DNA of 64,000 nt, taken from assembly GCA_001839685.1 (NCBI GenBank), contig MLAK01000577.1, forward strand, positions 37,754 through 101,753, given 5' to 3'. Each line of letters starts with the position of its first letter. The stretch's first letter is position 1. This document shows positions 21,601-30,529 of this stretch, one piece after another. Under the pieces are notes generated by a model. That model did not search any database and was not told where the DNA came from. It saw only the letters and a program-made list of their open reading frames with translations. Source of the DNA: Tritrichomonas foetus. Lineage: Eukaryota > Parabasalia > Tritrichomonadida > Tritrichomonadidae. The position numbers and the translations under genes are program-made.

Positions 21601-21664
21601 AGCAAGACTGGAAAAGGTTTTCCAGGAAAGTGGTGTCAAAGTTTATGACACCCAATTGATTTAA
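18644..21664 (+). CDS. FKP: Bifunctional fucokinase / fucose-1-phosphate guanylyltransferase
   Basis: 1006 aa. The N-terminal half matches eukaryotic fucokinase/GDP-fucose pyrophosphorylase: WDYVVITASNEKQA, then RVGSGGATINVLKKI (about 85-99) and LVIHSGGDSKRIPQYS (sugar-nucleotide binding). A hexapeptide-like beta-helix segment (about 380-420) follows. The C-terminal half is a GHMP kinase with VNWGGGWSDTPPY (about 663-675), the ATP loop PKGSGLGTSSILAG (about 778-791) and CGAGGGGFLQV (about 964-974). It would convert free L-fucose to fucose-1-phosphate and then GDP-fucose (salvage pathway), in the cytosol. All GHMP motifs look intact. The start is the first ATG, near an initiator-like TCACTT; a second in-frame ATG at 18716 (MSSRYVTKW) marks where base composition becomes GC-richer and may be the real start. 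Confidence 0.9.
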   Translation: MLSQTIIAFLSQTYKDVWNDYQYTMSSRYVTKWDYVVITASNEKQATAFQQQIDVRLEAHLIPSETRYLCIPDPDGKRVGSGGATINVLKKIREDLGDKFVSFNSLRILVIHSGGDSKRIPQYSACGKLFSPVPRLLPDGHRSTLFDEFMILLAVLPERFSGGMFVLSGDVLLLFNPLQISISNSYATAISTKAPLSVGIDHGVFLSDSDNKVTEFLHKLTAEKLQEKGAVNKLGNVDLDTGMIWLSATIIDSIWKLVSTNNEVVPDKFNLFVSEQSRLNFYGDFLFPLASGATLEQYLAEAPEFQINDELIECRKQLWASLHNYTIDVKKLSPAKFIHFGTTAELRSLMTDELNEYKFLEWRPNVLTNLPADSPFTGINSYVSPKSTVGKGTFIEDANIKTNCTIGENCVISNVNLETMDITLADNTVLHVLPIIGNKFCARIFHVRDNPKKSMYFRQELTPILDHYGISEDQIYGNSSDHSFWNAALFPICDSVKESLQFAMFLQKFANKEATKEEVDKWLKTERISLTFDRADTGRIIEWQKALEDQVRVERFCEKIANDVPLQMAQKVLGSGSALQRELNRINNIAKVSNISMKMKLCKAISKLIPNTYTVAGLNSAQFEDLCYNEMRNETYRVHSSLQLSEGEPCERKKETVVSLPVRVNWGGGWSDTPPYCYDFGGAVLNAAITLQGEKPVRATAKIIPQKVVQFESKDFKETSEITNVKEIFNCANPFDSFALHKASLVVSGLIDENRPLEEQLNELGGGVYLCTHVDVPKGSGLGTSSILAGACLQALADLRGRKFSPSELCDQVLCVEQLMSTGGGWQDQIGGIINGIKLIKSKPGVVQVMKTEEVPISKEALNELNERFVLIYTGQQRLARNILREIVGKVLMREQRTMEILDQIQKLAVEMSFELERGRITEFAKLLNVHWELSKELDPGTTNTCIDYIFSCCEDMIDGKFICGAGGGGFLQVILKKGVTKAALSARLEKVFQESGVKVYDTQLI

Positions 21665-22051
21665 ATCGTTTCAAACGAATTTAAACAAAATTTTGGCTGA
21701 CTATTAATGAAGATATTTAATTCATTTAAATCTTCTTTAATTAAAATTTAACAGCCTTGATGAATTCTTTATTATCTTTTCTTTTTCTTATTTGATCTTT
21801 TCTTTTTCTTATTTGATCTTTCTGAATAACATGATTGTTAGGAAATTCCATATTTCTAATTAATTCTCTCACTTCAACCACATCAAAAATAAACGGTATT
21901 TACCTTTCATAACCGTTATTATTTCACCATATTATCGAAAAGTGATGGCGAAATAAAGCCCGTTTATTTGAGAGGAATATTGATTACAAAAAGTGCTATT
22001 TCAATAGTTTATAAATTTATTTTATTATCATAAATCCCATTGGATAAAAAA
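21665..22051. other. Intergenic with a 21-bp duplicated pyrimidine-rich unit
   Basis: No gene. The unit CTTTTCTTTTTCTTATTTGAT is present twice in tandem (21776-21796 and 21797-21817), just downstream of FKP. Otherwise AT-rich. Confidence 0.7.
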
Positions 22052-23068
22052 ATGGAAGATCTCTTTACACAGCCAATCGAACTCTACCACGGTCGCATTC
22101 CATTTCTTGTCGCAGACATCGTCAATGAGCTCAAAAAGCTCGAAGCTGAATCAAATCCACACATATTCGATCCGGACTTCACCGACGCTTCGTTTGAGGA
22201 ATTTGTTTCACAGGCTAAATTGAAGCACATCCGCGATTATTCACCTTTCGAAAACGTTTCGACATTATCAGTCACCCTTTTACATTTCCTCAACGGAATG
22301 ACGACTGATGCTCCTCTGGTGACTGCCGAGGTTGTTGTTAAGCTTCTACGTGAATATCTTGACGAATCGCCACACGCAATCCATCATATTCGAAAATGCT
22401 TGGTCCGACTTTATCCTGGTCGCTATCGTACAATTTTATTCATTTGTCAATTTTTAAGCGGAGTTACGGCTGTTGATCTCGATCAATTATTCAGATATTT
22501 CCGACAATCATTTTTCGGAAAGGATGCCTTAAACGAGCTCAAAACCGACTTGAGAACATTATTTAAGCTTATGGTGACGCATAGCAGTGAAATTTTTAAT
22601 GGCGCCATATTAGGAAATGCTGCGTTTTTGAACGAGAGGCAAATAACTGGATTGATTAAACGTCACATTAATCACGAGTTGAGTCAATTCGATAGCGTTT
22701 GTCCAACTCCTGAGCTTTCCCCAGTCACTCCAAGGAATGTGTCACTTTTTTCACCATCAAAAAATCCATTTGATGAATTAGACGCTGATGATTCTTTCTA
22801 TACAGGACGCAATGGATTCAACCAAAAATCAACGCAAATAACGCCTCTTTCCATTCAACATCAAGACGTGTTCAGCCAAGATCCCGAATCTTCAAATGAT
22901 GAAAACAGTGAAAATGGAAAAAAATTTAAAAAACACAAGGCTAAAAATCAAAACTTAGAAGGAACATTTGTGAAGTCGCCTGGAAGAGACCCACACGGAC
23001 ATGAAATATTTGATGCACAAAATGAAATCCAGCCAAACCACACAGAATTTAGCAAACCGCCTAAATAG
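22052..23068 (+). CDS. RhoGAP-like domain protein (tentative)
   Basis: 338 aa from the first in-frame ATG (MEDLF); the frame is open 12 bp further but has no earlier ATG. Residues about 1-205 resemble a RhoGAP fold: an opening IPFLVADIVNELKK, an HIF motif where active RhoGAPs have GIFR, a central helix ending HAIHHIRKCLVRLYPGRY, and a final helical part. The catalytic arginine finger appears to be replaced (HIFDPDF), so it may bind a Rho/Rac GTPase without activating it, as in the OCRL RhoGAP domain. The tail (about 215-338) is Ser/Pro/Asp-rich, disordered, with SPVTPR and SPSKNPF sites that could be phosphorylated or bind EH domains. Domain call is moderate. Confidence 0.45.
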   Translation: MEDLFTQPIELYHGRIPFLVADIVNELKKLEAESNPHIFDPDFTDASFEEFVSQAKLKHIRDYSPFENVSTLSVTLLHFLNGMTTDAPLVTAEVVVKLLREYLDESPHAIHHIRKCLVRLYPGRYRTILFICQFLSGVTAVDLDQLFRYFRQSFFGKDALNELKTDLRTLFKLMVTHSSEIFNGAILGNAAFLNERQITGLIKRHINHELSQFDSVCPTPELSPVTPRNVSLFSPSKNPFDELDADDSFYTGRNGFNQKSTQITPLSIQHQDVFSQDPESSNDENSENGKKFKKHKAKNQNLEGTFVKSPGRDPHGHEIFDAQNEIQPNHTEFSKPPK

Positions 23069-23163
23069 AGAATCTTCCTTTGAAAGCGAAACATATGCCT
23101 TTTGTGAAAGAAAAAATACTGAAAATTTCCCAATATTTTCGTAAGTAAACTGATAAAGAGTGA

Positions 23164-23189
23164 TTTTTTTTTTTTTTTTTTTTTTTTTT
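23164..23189 (+). repeat. Homopolymer T tract (26 bases)
   Basis: Uninterrupted T run between the 3' ends of two convergent genes; true length is uncertain in most assemblies. Confidence 0.9.
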
Positions 23190-23276
23190 GATTTCTTCAT
23201 CTAAAAACTTTTAATTCTAAAGAGAAAGAAAGATATTTAAAAGAAAGATGCTGAGAAAAAGAAATACACATATATT

Positions 23277-26200
23277 TTAGGCAAGTTCATATGGAATTAA
23301 GACAATTGGCGAATCAGCCATTGCCAGAACGAAAGCTTTGATGTCAGTCGAGTATTTTATTTTCCGGATCCGATTCACTTGTTTACACAAATTCCTCTCT
23401 TCTTCAAAAGTGCAGGCATCATAAATAATGATTCTATTTGATTCATTTACGACTGCAAGGTAATCATGACCTGATTTGCTCTGAAAAGTGCAAAAATCAA
23501 CAACGTTGGATTCAGGCTTAGCTGTTTTAAGTCTTTTTAGAGAAAGTGTGAAATTAATAAAAGTGGAATTTTGTGTTAATACAATTATATAACCAAGACC
23601 AGATGTAAGGGCGACTTTTTTCGGCCGTTCATTTTCAACACAAATAGATGAAGTCAAATACTTCATATCCGAGATTCTAGAGGTAGTAATTATACCGCTG
23701 GTGTCACAACTTACACAAATTCCAAACATTTCGCTAATATACAGGCATTGAATTGGGCTCTGATGATATAATAATACATTTTTATATAATGGGGTAGTTT
23801 GGTTCACATCCCAAAGAATAACTGCACCATCTTCAGCGCCAGAAACAACGTAACCTTTTGACGATGCAATTGAGGTAATTGGTGACACTGATGGTTCACA
23901 TTTTTTCAAAACAACTTGTTCTTTTACCCAATCAAAAACACCAACAGCTGGTCCAAAAGTAAAGAATAGTTTATCTGGCATAAAAGTAACAAGATTAAAA
24001 TATTTGTTAATTTGCCCAATTAATTTATTTGTTGACTGAGAACGATTGGTCATTGTAAAACTATGAATTGCTCCATCTTCAAGGATTGCGATGGTTATTG
24101 AATCTTCACAATGAGAACCAGTTGTGAAAAAGTCTACAACTGGTGCACTATTGTTGACAATTGTAATTTGGTGCTTCGGTGGATTAATTGATGGCGATTT
24201 TCCTCGAACTTGGTGAACACCTTCACCAAATGCAATACTTATCCATTTATGTAAACTCATTGAAACCTTATCACTTTCAAGTAACTCATTCATTTTATGC
24301 AATTGTTCAAAATCATTATGATTGGAATCGAAATAAATTTCAGGATAATTATTTTCTATGACTTCGTCAATTCCTTTTTCTATATTTATATGTCCCTTTA
24401 TTTTATCTTTTTCAATAATCAAATAACCATCTTCATCCAATTCTGGGAAAATTGGATAATTTTCTTTATCTAAGAAAGAATTTCCATTTATATAGTTTAA
24501 CCAGAGAATATAATCAAAATTAGAAACTTGATAATTAAGCCATTTCTCAGTAATATTTGACATGTTGTTGATAATTTGTGCAAATTTCGATTTTTGCATA
24601 TCATTGATCACAGTTGTCAGGTTTTCCAATTTGAATAGATAGCATTTATGATTATTCATGAAAAACTGAAGTGTTTTGTGAAAGAAGTACATCCTATATA
24701 CTTTTTCTGCTTTCAAAACTATAATTTTAAGATCAAATGGAATAAATTTGATACAATCGTTCAATAAGAAAAGTGTTCCTTCACTTTTTGATGTAAATTT
24801 AATTCTTGTGCATTCACCTGAAAAGATTGGCAATGATTCACTTGGTGATGCTAATTTGGAAATCACTCTATTATCACAATTATTCTGATTCGAAATATTG
24901 CGTGAAACAACTTTTGTATTCACTGTTGGCCTTAATTTAATATCGAAGAAATTCCCTCTTGTAAGTTCACGTACTTTATTTTCATTATCATTTTTGTAAT
25001 AAAATGGAGATCCTTCATAAGTTAAAGCGCTTTGTAATTTATTCCACGAATCTTCAAAATTCATTTGTTTAATTTTACAATCATTTACCATTTCATCGAA
25101 TGCAATTTGAGAGAAGTCGATATTTTCATCATTATTTTTCTTTATGACTGCAATTGATTGAGCAATTAATTGATCAATTGTTGAGATGAAGCTATAGCTT
25201 TCTATGAAAGTTTTGAACACTTTACATTGCGATTCGTATAATTCAATACTTGGTTTCAATTTTGGTCCAAAAGCTTTGAAAAAGCTTTTTGCATTTTTAA
25301 AATCTTGAGCGTGGCGACTAACCTGATAAATTACAGGAATCCATGATTTGGACTCAAGTGGCACTTTGTTTATAAATGTATCAAGTATGGAATTCATTTG
25401 TTCAGATTCACAGCATGATTTGTGGCATGCAAAACTTAACAGAATCAAAAATCTTGAACAATCAACATTATTAGTTTTAGGAAGAACTTTGGCCAAATAT
25501 TCGACTAGATTAAAGTCCATCCACTTATTATCTTTTTCATCCCTTTTTAGATAGAATACTGACCTAGGCAATTCAACTTTATTACTCTGAAGTCTTTTCA
25601 GTAAATAAGTCAATTTCTGGCCATCATTATTTCCACTACTTATCTGATCATTGCTATCAGAATTATTTTCGTGAATATTATCATATTTGATACTGTCTTC
25701 TTTTGGATACTTGACCTTAATATTAAATGAGATAAAATCAATAATTATGTTCAAAAATTCTTGTTTGGAATCTTCAAAATCATGTTCAAAGATATCAATC
25801 AAAATTTTAGAAGCAAGCATATTTTGAAATTGGTGAAAATCTTTTTTCATTGTATAAGAAATTAAATCAATCATTCTGAAACAATTGGCACACAATGAAG
25901 GATCAGAAACAAGTAAAAGCTTCAAATAATCAACTAGAGAATTTCCATGAAACAGAGCAAAACAAGTAAGCAATAAAAGTGTCAAAGGAGTCATAGAACA
26001 TTTAATTTGATCAAGTCTCTTTTGTGAAGATAAAACAGTAAACATAAAAGTGGCAAAGTTTGTGATTACTTCTTCTGATGTAAAGAAAGCAGCACTTAAA
26101 CAAACAGGTAAAAATAGTTCTGCCATTTTCCATTCAGACGATTTATCTATCAATTCAGATAAGTTTTCTCCTTCAACACCAACAAAATGACAACAAAATT

Positions 26201-29200
26201 CAGTCAATAATTTATCATTGGATTCTCTATTTTTTAAAGATGATGATTCAACGTTCATCAAAACATATTGGGAGAAGAGAATGAGATCATGTCGTGCAAA
26301 ATTTTTAATAAGTTTTAATTGAACATTTAAATTCGAATATAAAGCAAGCCAGCTTGTTGAAATCAAGGATCGTGCAACAACTGTGGCATGTTTGGGATAT
26401 TTGGCTATGAATTTACTTAACATTTTCAAATAAATAATAAGTTCGTCTGGTTGGTCAGAATAGAGTTTCATTAATTCTATCAAGGAAGTCATATCATTTT
26501 CTTCTAATTTTATACTCATTGATTTTAAGAGAATATCGAACAAAGTACCACGTATTTCATTTGTAAGTTCGCCTGATGTACATAACTTCTTGAGAATATT
26601 AATGACAATTAATGGGCGAAGACGGGTATTTAATACTAAAGGTGTCATATTTGTAGATAAGAGCCAAGCTTTAAATAATTCAGATCTTATTTGGATTGTC
26701 GAATTTTCCCAAATTGGATAATTTAGTAAAATTGATCTAGCAAAAGAAATTTTTAGTTTTTCATTGACTAAAATTGGATGAATTTTGAAAATTGCTGAAG
26801 AAACTTCCCAGTCAATTGTTATTTTCGATTTTAACAAAAAGTACGAAATTATTTCAAATCCTCTCAATTTCGCAAGAGTTTTTTGCATATGATCGTTTAA
26901 TTGTAGAATAATACAAAGAACTTCAATTAATTGGATAAAGAATCGATTGTCTTCAGCAAATGTAAGTTGAGAAAATAGCGATAAAACAAATTCGAGACCT
27001 TTTGTATATTCAAAAGTTCTATTAAAACAAGAAATCGCTTTGAATAAAATACCATTAAAATCAAAATAGTTGGTTTCTTCATTTTTTGAACATAAATTAT
27101 GAAGTTTTACAATTTCGGTTGTCTCATCAATATAGTAAGACTTCGAATCAATCAAAAATGAGGCCCTTTCAACAAGACCTTCATCTTTTAAGATGTCAAA
27201 ATCATATTTCTTCCCAGATGGATTTTCAAATATTGCAAATCTGGCTAACAAACATTCAATATAACCAGTACCACCACCAAAAATGAAATTATTGGTAAAT
27301 GAGTCAATCCAATCAAGTTGTAAGATTTCTCCCATGGCAGCAAGTTTGTTATCAACATAAATTAAAATAGAACTGAATGATTTAAAGATGAAATTTAATG
27401 TGAACCATTTATTTTTCGGATATTTGACATCAAATGAAACATTTGATAACTTTCCAACCGTAAAAATAAAAGAATTTTGTTTAATCATGCACTTAAATGC
27501 GTTATTAGGGTTTTGATTTGATGACAATTTGAAAAGTTGAATAGAATCATTTTCATTTCGAAAATTGGACATCAATAGATGGAAACATAGAGCAAATCCA
27601 TTCAAATACGTTTTCGGGGAAATTTGTGGAAGTACAAGGGATCCATTCTTGGAAGAAACGCATAAAACTGATCGAAACGTAACTGGTTGTTGTGAAACAA
27701 GGTCAATTAAAGTTGAATTTACTAAAAGGATACGATCACATTGCTTATTCTCTGAAACTGGAGAAAATAATCTAAAGAAAGTCAATAGATCTTGCCTACT
27801 TGTAACATGAGTATAAACTTTCTTTATTATTTCCATCACTATTTCAAATATTTCATTGTGAGAACTTTCATCATCATTAGTATTTTTCAGATTAGTAAGA
27901 ATGTTAATTATACTGGTCATTAGAGCTGTTTTTGATAAGGAAATGCAATCTGGAATTGAATTTGAAACACATTCATAAATTCTCTTTAAAACATCTAAAC
28001 AAAATCGTGAAGACAGGACTGGCACAATCAACTGTGCTGCATTGGCATTAGCAATACCTTTGAATGGCTCATTTGTATGTGACAGTGATATTAAAACTGC
28101 TTCATACATTTTTTCGGTCATTTCATGCTTTGCGATGATTCTTGCAAGTTCATCATAAGGTGAATCAGCTTCAGTTGGAGGAGAAAGATGCAAAATTTTT
28201 AGCGAATAAGCTATCGAATCTATTGACAAACCTTTAATAAAAATCATATTTCGAATTTGATTGAAAAATGAACTTTTTATTAAAGCATCCAAACTATGCT
28301 TTGGTAATGAAATAGCTAATCGGTAAAAAATATCAAAAATTCTTACAATTATTTCTTGGAATAAATCTAACTCATCTTTACATAATTTTACTTTATCCAT
28401 AACTTTTTTAAATAGAGAAACTGTATCTTCGGGTTTCGAATTTTTGAATAAAAACATGTACTTTTTGAGGAGTGTGAAAACTAAGTCACTTACTGATTTT
28501 TCAAATATCAAATTCAATAAAACATCTAAAAGAGTTGTAATAGGAATTGGTTTGTGAAGTGAATCCAATAAATTATTTATTGTTTTGAAAGTTAATGATC
28601 GAAATTGACGATGATGGTCGAGATTTAAAAATTTGGCAGTTTGTTGAAATTCTAGAGCACGTGCAGTCAAATTTAAAATAATTGTTTGATATTCACTTGA
28701 GTTTATTAAATCATTATAAGTAGAATATGTGAAAAAGAAAAATTCTGCAAATAATCCTGGATAGATCAAAATTGTATTTAAAAAGTTCAAAAGGGCATCA
28801 ATATAAAAGGATTTTTGATTAGAATTATCAATCAGAATCTTAAACATAGTAATTATCAAAAATCGAGTCATAATTAAATTGGAATTGGGTCTATTGAAAA
28901 ATGTAACAGCCGGATTGAATAGTTTTAGAGTGAAAAATAAATTAGATTTACTTTCTGATTCGAAAAATGATGAAACAATCTCAGCGTGGGCAGATAAATT
29001 CTTCAAAAGAACAAACAATAGAACTTGTAAATTGATATCACCATTAATTATTTGATTATCACCAAAATCAATAATCAATTTTATTAAAGTAAGGTGTAAA
29101 TCTTCAGATTGCTCGTTAATATATTCAATAAAAGCTCTTAAAGGATGATCCAATGTAGAAATAAATGAATCTATACTTCGTAATTCTGGAATCATAAAGA

Positions 29201-30164
29201 GGCCCCAAGAAATTGGAGAATCTTCGTCATAAATTAATTCTTTTGGTTGTTTCATGGCTGTTTTCATACAAGGTTGTTCTTTCAAATTCATTTCTTCTTC
29301 AGACACAATTAATGGTGTCGAAATAATATTAGTAATAATATCAATTACTTTTTGAGACATGTTCCCTGTAGAAAAATGTAAATATAAACAAATTGTGATA
29401 ATTTGATATCGTAAATCAATAAAAATTTGGGAATTTAATAAATTTGGAAATTCTTTGGTTGTCTTATTTAACAATTTTTCAGCATTTGAATAAACATCAA
29501 CAGCAACATCCAAGCTAGCAGAAAAAGTTTCATTATTATTTTTAATAAAATCAAAAACTTCACGCAAAAATGAAATTGCCAAATTGATCATATATTCGTT
29601 TGGATTCTCTGATAGATATTTTAATATAGCGTTAAATATCATCGATGATGCATTGGACAAAAAACTGGCCTTGATTGAAAGCATTCTCAGAAATTTATTA
29701 ATATCAGGTAAAAGTTTAACAAATTGCGAATGTTTTGTTGCCGCTTGACAGTAGAAGCAAAAAGCCTGTTGAGAAAATTCAATCAATTGCGGCGCATTTT
29801 TGATTGTTAATTTAATCAATTTTAGCAAATATCCAATAAAATCAATATCAAATATATCCAATGAACTAAAAAATGCAGGCGATAACGATTGAAGGATAAT
29901 AATTGAGGTAAAAAGTTTATTTTGATCAGTTTCGAAAAGTCGTAATTTATTTTCGATAATGACAGATAATAATGCATATCTATCGGCAAAATTCAATTTC
30001 AATTGTGCTCGAAGTTGCTCGTCGCTTGGATTTGATTGTTTGAAGATAGAAAAATGGTGGGATGGAATCAAATTTGTAAAAGACGGCGGAAGACGAGGAG
30101 AAGTGTCTGGTCGAGTTTGGGAAAATATTTTTTCTGTGTATTCGAGTCCATTTGGAAAGTTCAT
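23277..30164 (-). CDS. Giant ConA-like/PH/BEACH/WD40 protein with shortened BEACH
   Basis: 2295 aa. Residues 1-830 are helical armadillo/HEAT-like. A concanavalin-like sandwich lies at about 840-985 (FALCFHLLM, FTLNFIFKS, IYVDNKLA, FGGGTGYIECLLARFAIFENP), then more helical repeats. A PH-like domain (about 1785-1870, FTSKSEGTLFLLNDCIKFIP) leads into a BEACH start, SNFDYILWLNYINGNSF and YPIFPEL (about 1880-1910), and a BEACH end, LLESDKVSMSLHKWISIAFGEG (about 1960-1985). WD40 repeats follow to the C-terminus (SGAEDGAVILWDV). This is the order of LYST/neurobeachin-type proteins, which act in vesicle and lysosome trafficking. BEACH normally spans about 280 residues; here its middle is missing. 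The start is the first ATG, preceded by three 22-bp repeats. Confidence 0.85.
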   Translation of the reverse strand: MNFPNGLEYTEKIFSQTRPDTSPRLPPSFTNLIPSHHFSIFKQSNPSDEQLRAQLKLNFADRYALLSVIIENKLRLFETDQNKLFTSIIILQSLSPAFFSSLDIFDIDFIGYLLKLIKLTIKNAPQLIEFSQQAFCFYCQAATKHSQFVKLLPDINKFLRMLSIKASFLSNASSMIFNAILKYLSENPNEYMINLAISFLREVFDFIKNNNETFSASLDVAVDVYSNAEKLLNKTTKEFPNLLNSQIFIDLRYQIITICLYLHFSTGNMSQKVIDIITNIISTPLIVSEEEMNLKEQPCMKTAMKQPKELIYDEDSPISWGLFMIPELRSIDSFISTLDHPLRAFIEYINEQSEDLHLTLIKLIIDFGDNQIINGDINLQVLLFVLLKNLSAHAEIVSSFFESESKSNLFFTLKLFNPAVTFFNRPNSNLIMTRFLIITMFKILIDNSNQKSFYIDALLNFLNTILIYPGLFAEFFFFTYSTYNDLINSSEYQTIILNLTARALEFQQTAKFLNLDHHRQFRSLTFKTINNLLDSLHKPIPITTLLDVLLNLIFEKSVSDLVFTLLKKYMFLFKNSKPEDTVSLFKKVMDKVKLCKDELDLFQEIIVRIFDIFYRLAISLPKHSLDALIKSSFFNQIRNMIFIKGLSIDSIAYSLKILHLSPPTEADSPYDELARIIAKHEMTEKMYEAVLISLSHTNEPFKGIANANAAQLIVPVLSSRFCLDVLKRIYECVSNSIPDCISLSKTALMTSIINILTNLKNTNDDESSHNEIFEIVMEIIKKVYTHVTSRQDLLTFFRLFSPVSENKQCDRILLVNSTLIDLVSQQPVTFRSVLCVSSKNGSLVLPQISPKTYLNGFALCFHLLMSNFRNENDSIQLFKLSSNQNPNNAFKCMIKQNSFIFTVGKLSNVSFDVKYPKNKWFTLNFIFKSFSSILIYVDNKLAAMGEILQLDWIDSFTNNFIFGGGTGYIECLLARFAIFENPSGKKYDFDILKDEGLVERASFLIDSKSYYIDETTEIVKLHNLCSKNEETNYFDFNGILFKAISCFNRTFEYTKGLEFVLSLFSQLTFAEDNRFFIQLIEVLCIILQLNDHMQKTLAKLRGFEIISYFLLKSKITIDWEVSSAIFKIHPILVNEKLKISFARSILLNYPIWENSTIQIRSELFKAWLLSTNMTPLVLNTRLRPLIVINILKKLCTSGELTNEIRGTLFDILLKSMSIKLEENDMTSLIELMKLYSDQPDELIIYLKMLSKFIAKYPKHATVVARSLISTSWLALYSNLNVQLKLIKNFARHDLILFSQYVLMNVESSSLKNRESNDKLLTEFCCHFVGVEGENLSELIDKSSEWKMAELFLPVCLSAAFFTSEEVITNFATFMFTVLSSQKRLDQIKCSMTPLTLLLLTCFALFHGNSLVDYLKLLLVSDPSLCANCFRMIDLISYTMKKDFHQFQNMLASKILIDIFEHDFEDSKQEFLNIIIDFISFNIKVKYPKEDSIKYDNIHENNSDSNDQISSGNNDGQKLTYLLKRLQSNKVELPRSVFYLKRDEKDNKWMDFNLVEYLAKVLPKTNNVDCSRFLILLSFACHKSCCESEQMNSILDTFINKVPLESKSWIPVIYQVSRHAQDFKNAKSFFKAFGPKLKPSIELYESQCKVFKTFIESYSFISTIDQLIAQSIAVIKKNNDENIDFSQIAFDEMVNDCKIKQMNFEDSWNKLQSALTYEGSPFYYKNDNENKVRELTRGNFFDIKLRPTVNTKVVSRNISNQNNCDNRVISKLASPSESLPIFSGECTRIKFTSKSEGTLFLLNDCIKFIPFDLKIIVLKAEKVYRMYFFHKTLQFFMNNHKCYLFKLENLTTVINDMQKSKFAQIINNMSNITEKWLNYQVSNFDYILWLNYINGNSFLDKENYPIFPELDEDGYLIIEKDKIKGHINIEKGIDEVIENNYPEIYFDSNHNDFEQLHKMNELLESDKVSMSLHKWISIAFGEGVHQVRGKSPSINPPKHQITIVNNSAPVVDFFTTGSHCEDSITIAILEDGAIHSFTMTNRSQSTNKLIGQINKYFNLVTFMPDKLFFTFGPAVGVFDWVKEQVVLKKCEPSVSPITSIASSKGYVVSGAEDGAVILWDVNQTTPLYKNVLLYHQSPIQCLYISEMFGICVSCDTSGIITTSRISDMKYLTSSICVENERPKKVALTSGLGYIIVLTQNSTFINFTLSLKRLKTAKPESNVVDFCTFQSKSGHDYLAVVNESNRIIIYDACTFEEERNLCKQVNRIRKIKYSTDIKAFVLAMADSPIVLIPYELA

Positions 30165-30192
30165 TCGAATGAGACTTTCTCTTTCTGCGAAC

Positions 30193-30258
30193 GATAGAAA
30201 CTATTGAATATGACGATTGACACTTTTGAATATCACGATAGAAACAATTGAATATAAC
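30193..30258 (-). promoter_or_regulatory. Three 22-bp tandem repeats upstream of the BEACH gene
   Basis: Units at 30193-30214, 30215-30236 and 30237-30258, each containing TTGAATAT-N-AC followed by GAT, spaced exactly 22 bp, starting 29 bp before the ATG at 30164. On the coding strand each gives an initiator-like TATTCAA. The ACGAT words resemble Myb recognition elements known from Trichomonas vaginalis (TAACGA). Promoter role is inferred. Confidence 0.45.
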
Positions 30259-30529
30259 GATGAAATGAGCGAGACTTGGAATTTTTTCTTTCGATTTTAT
30301 TTTTTATATGAACAGAGCAAGTCAAAAGTCTCGCGAATAATTACTCAAAGTGAAACGGTTGGCATGTATCCTTTTTGAGAATAAATAATTATCTATAAAA
30401 GGAAAACATTACAATCAATCATCCTGGAAAAATGAATCCGAAAGAGGACAAAAAGATAAAGAAATGCAAATATGGGAAATATTTCCTTTATTGAACTTTA
30501 TTAATTAAAGTTTTTCAAAACTTTTATAT

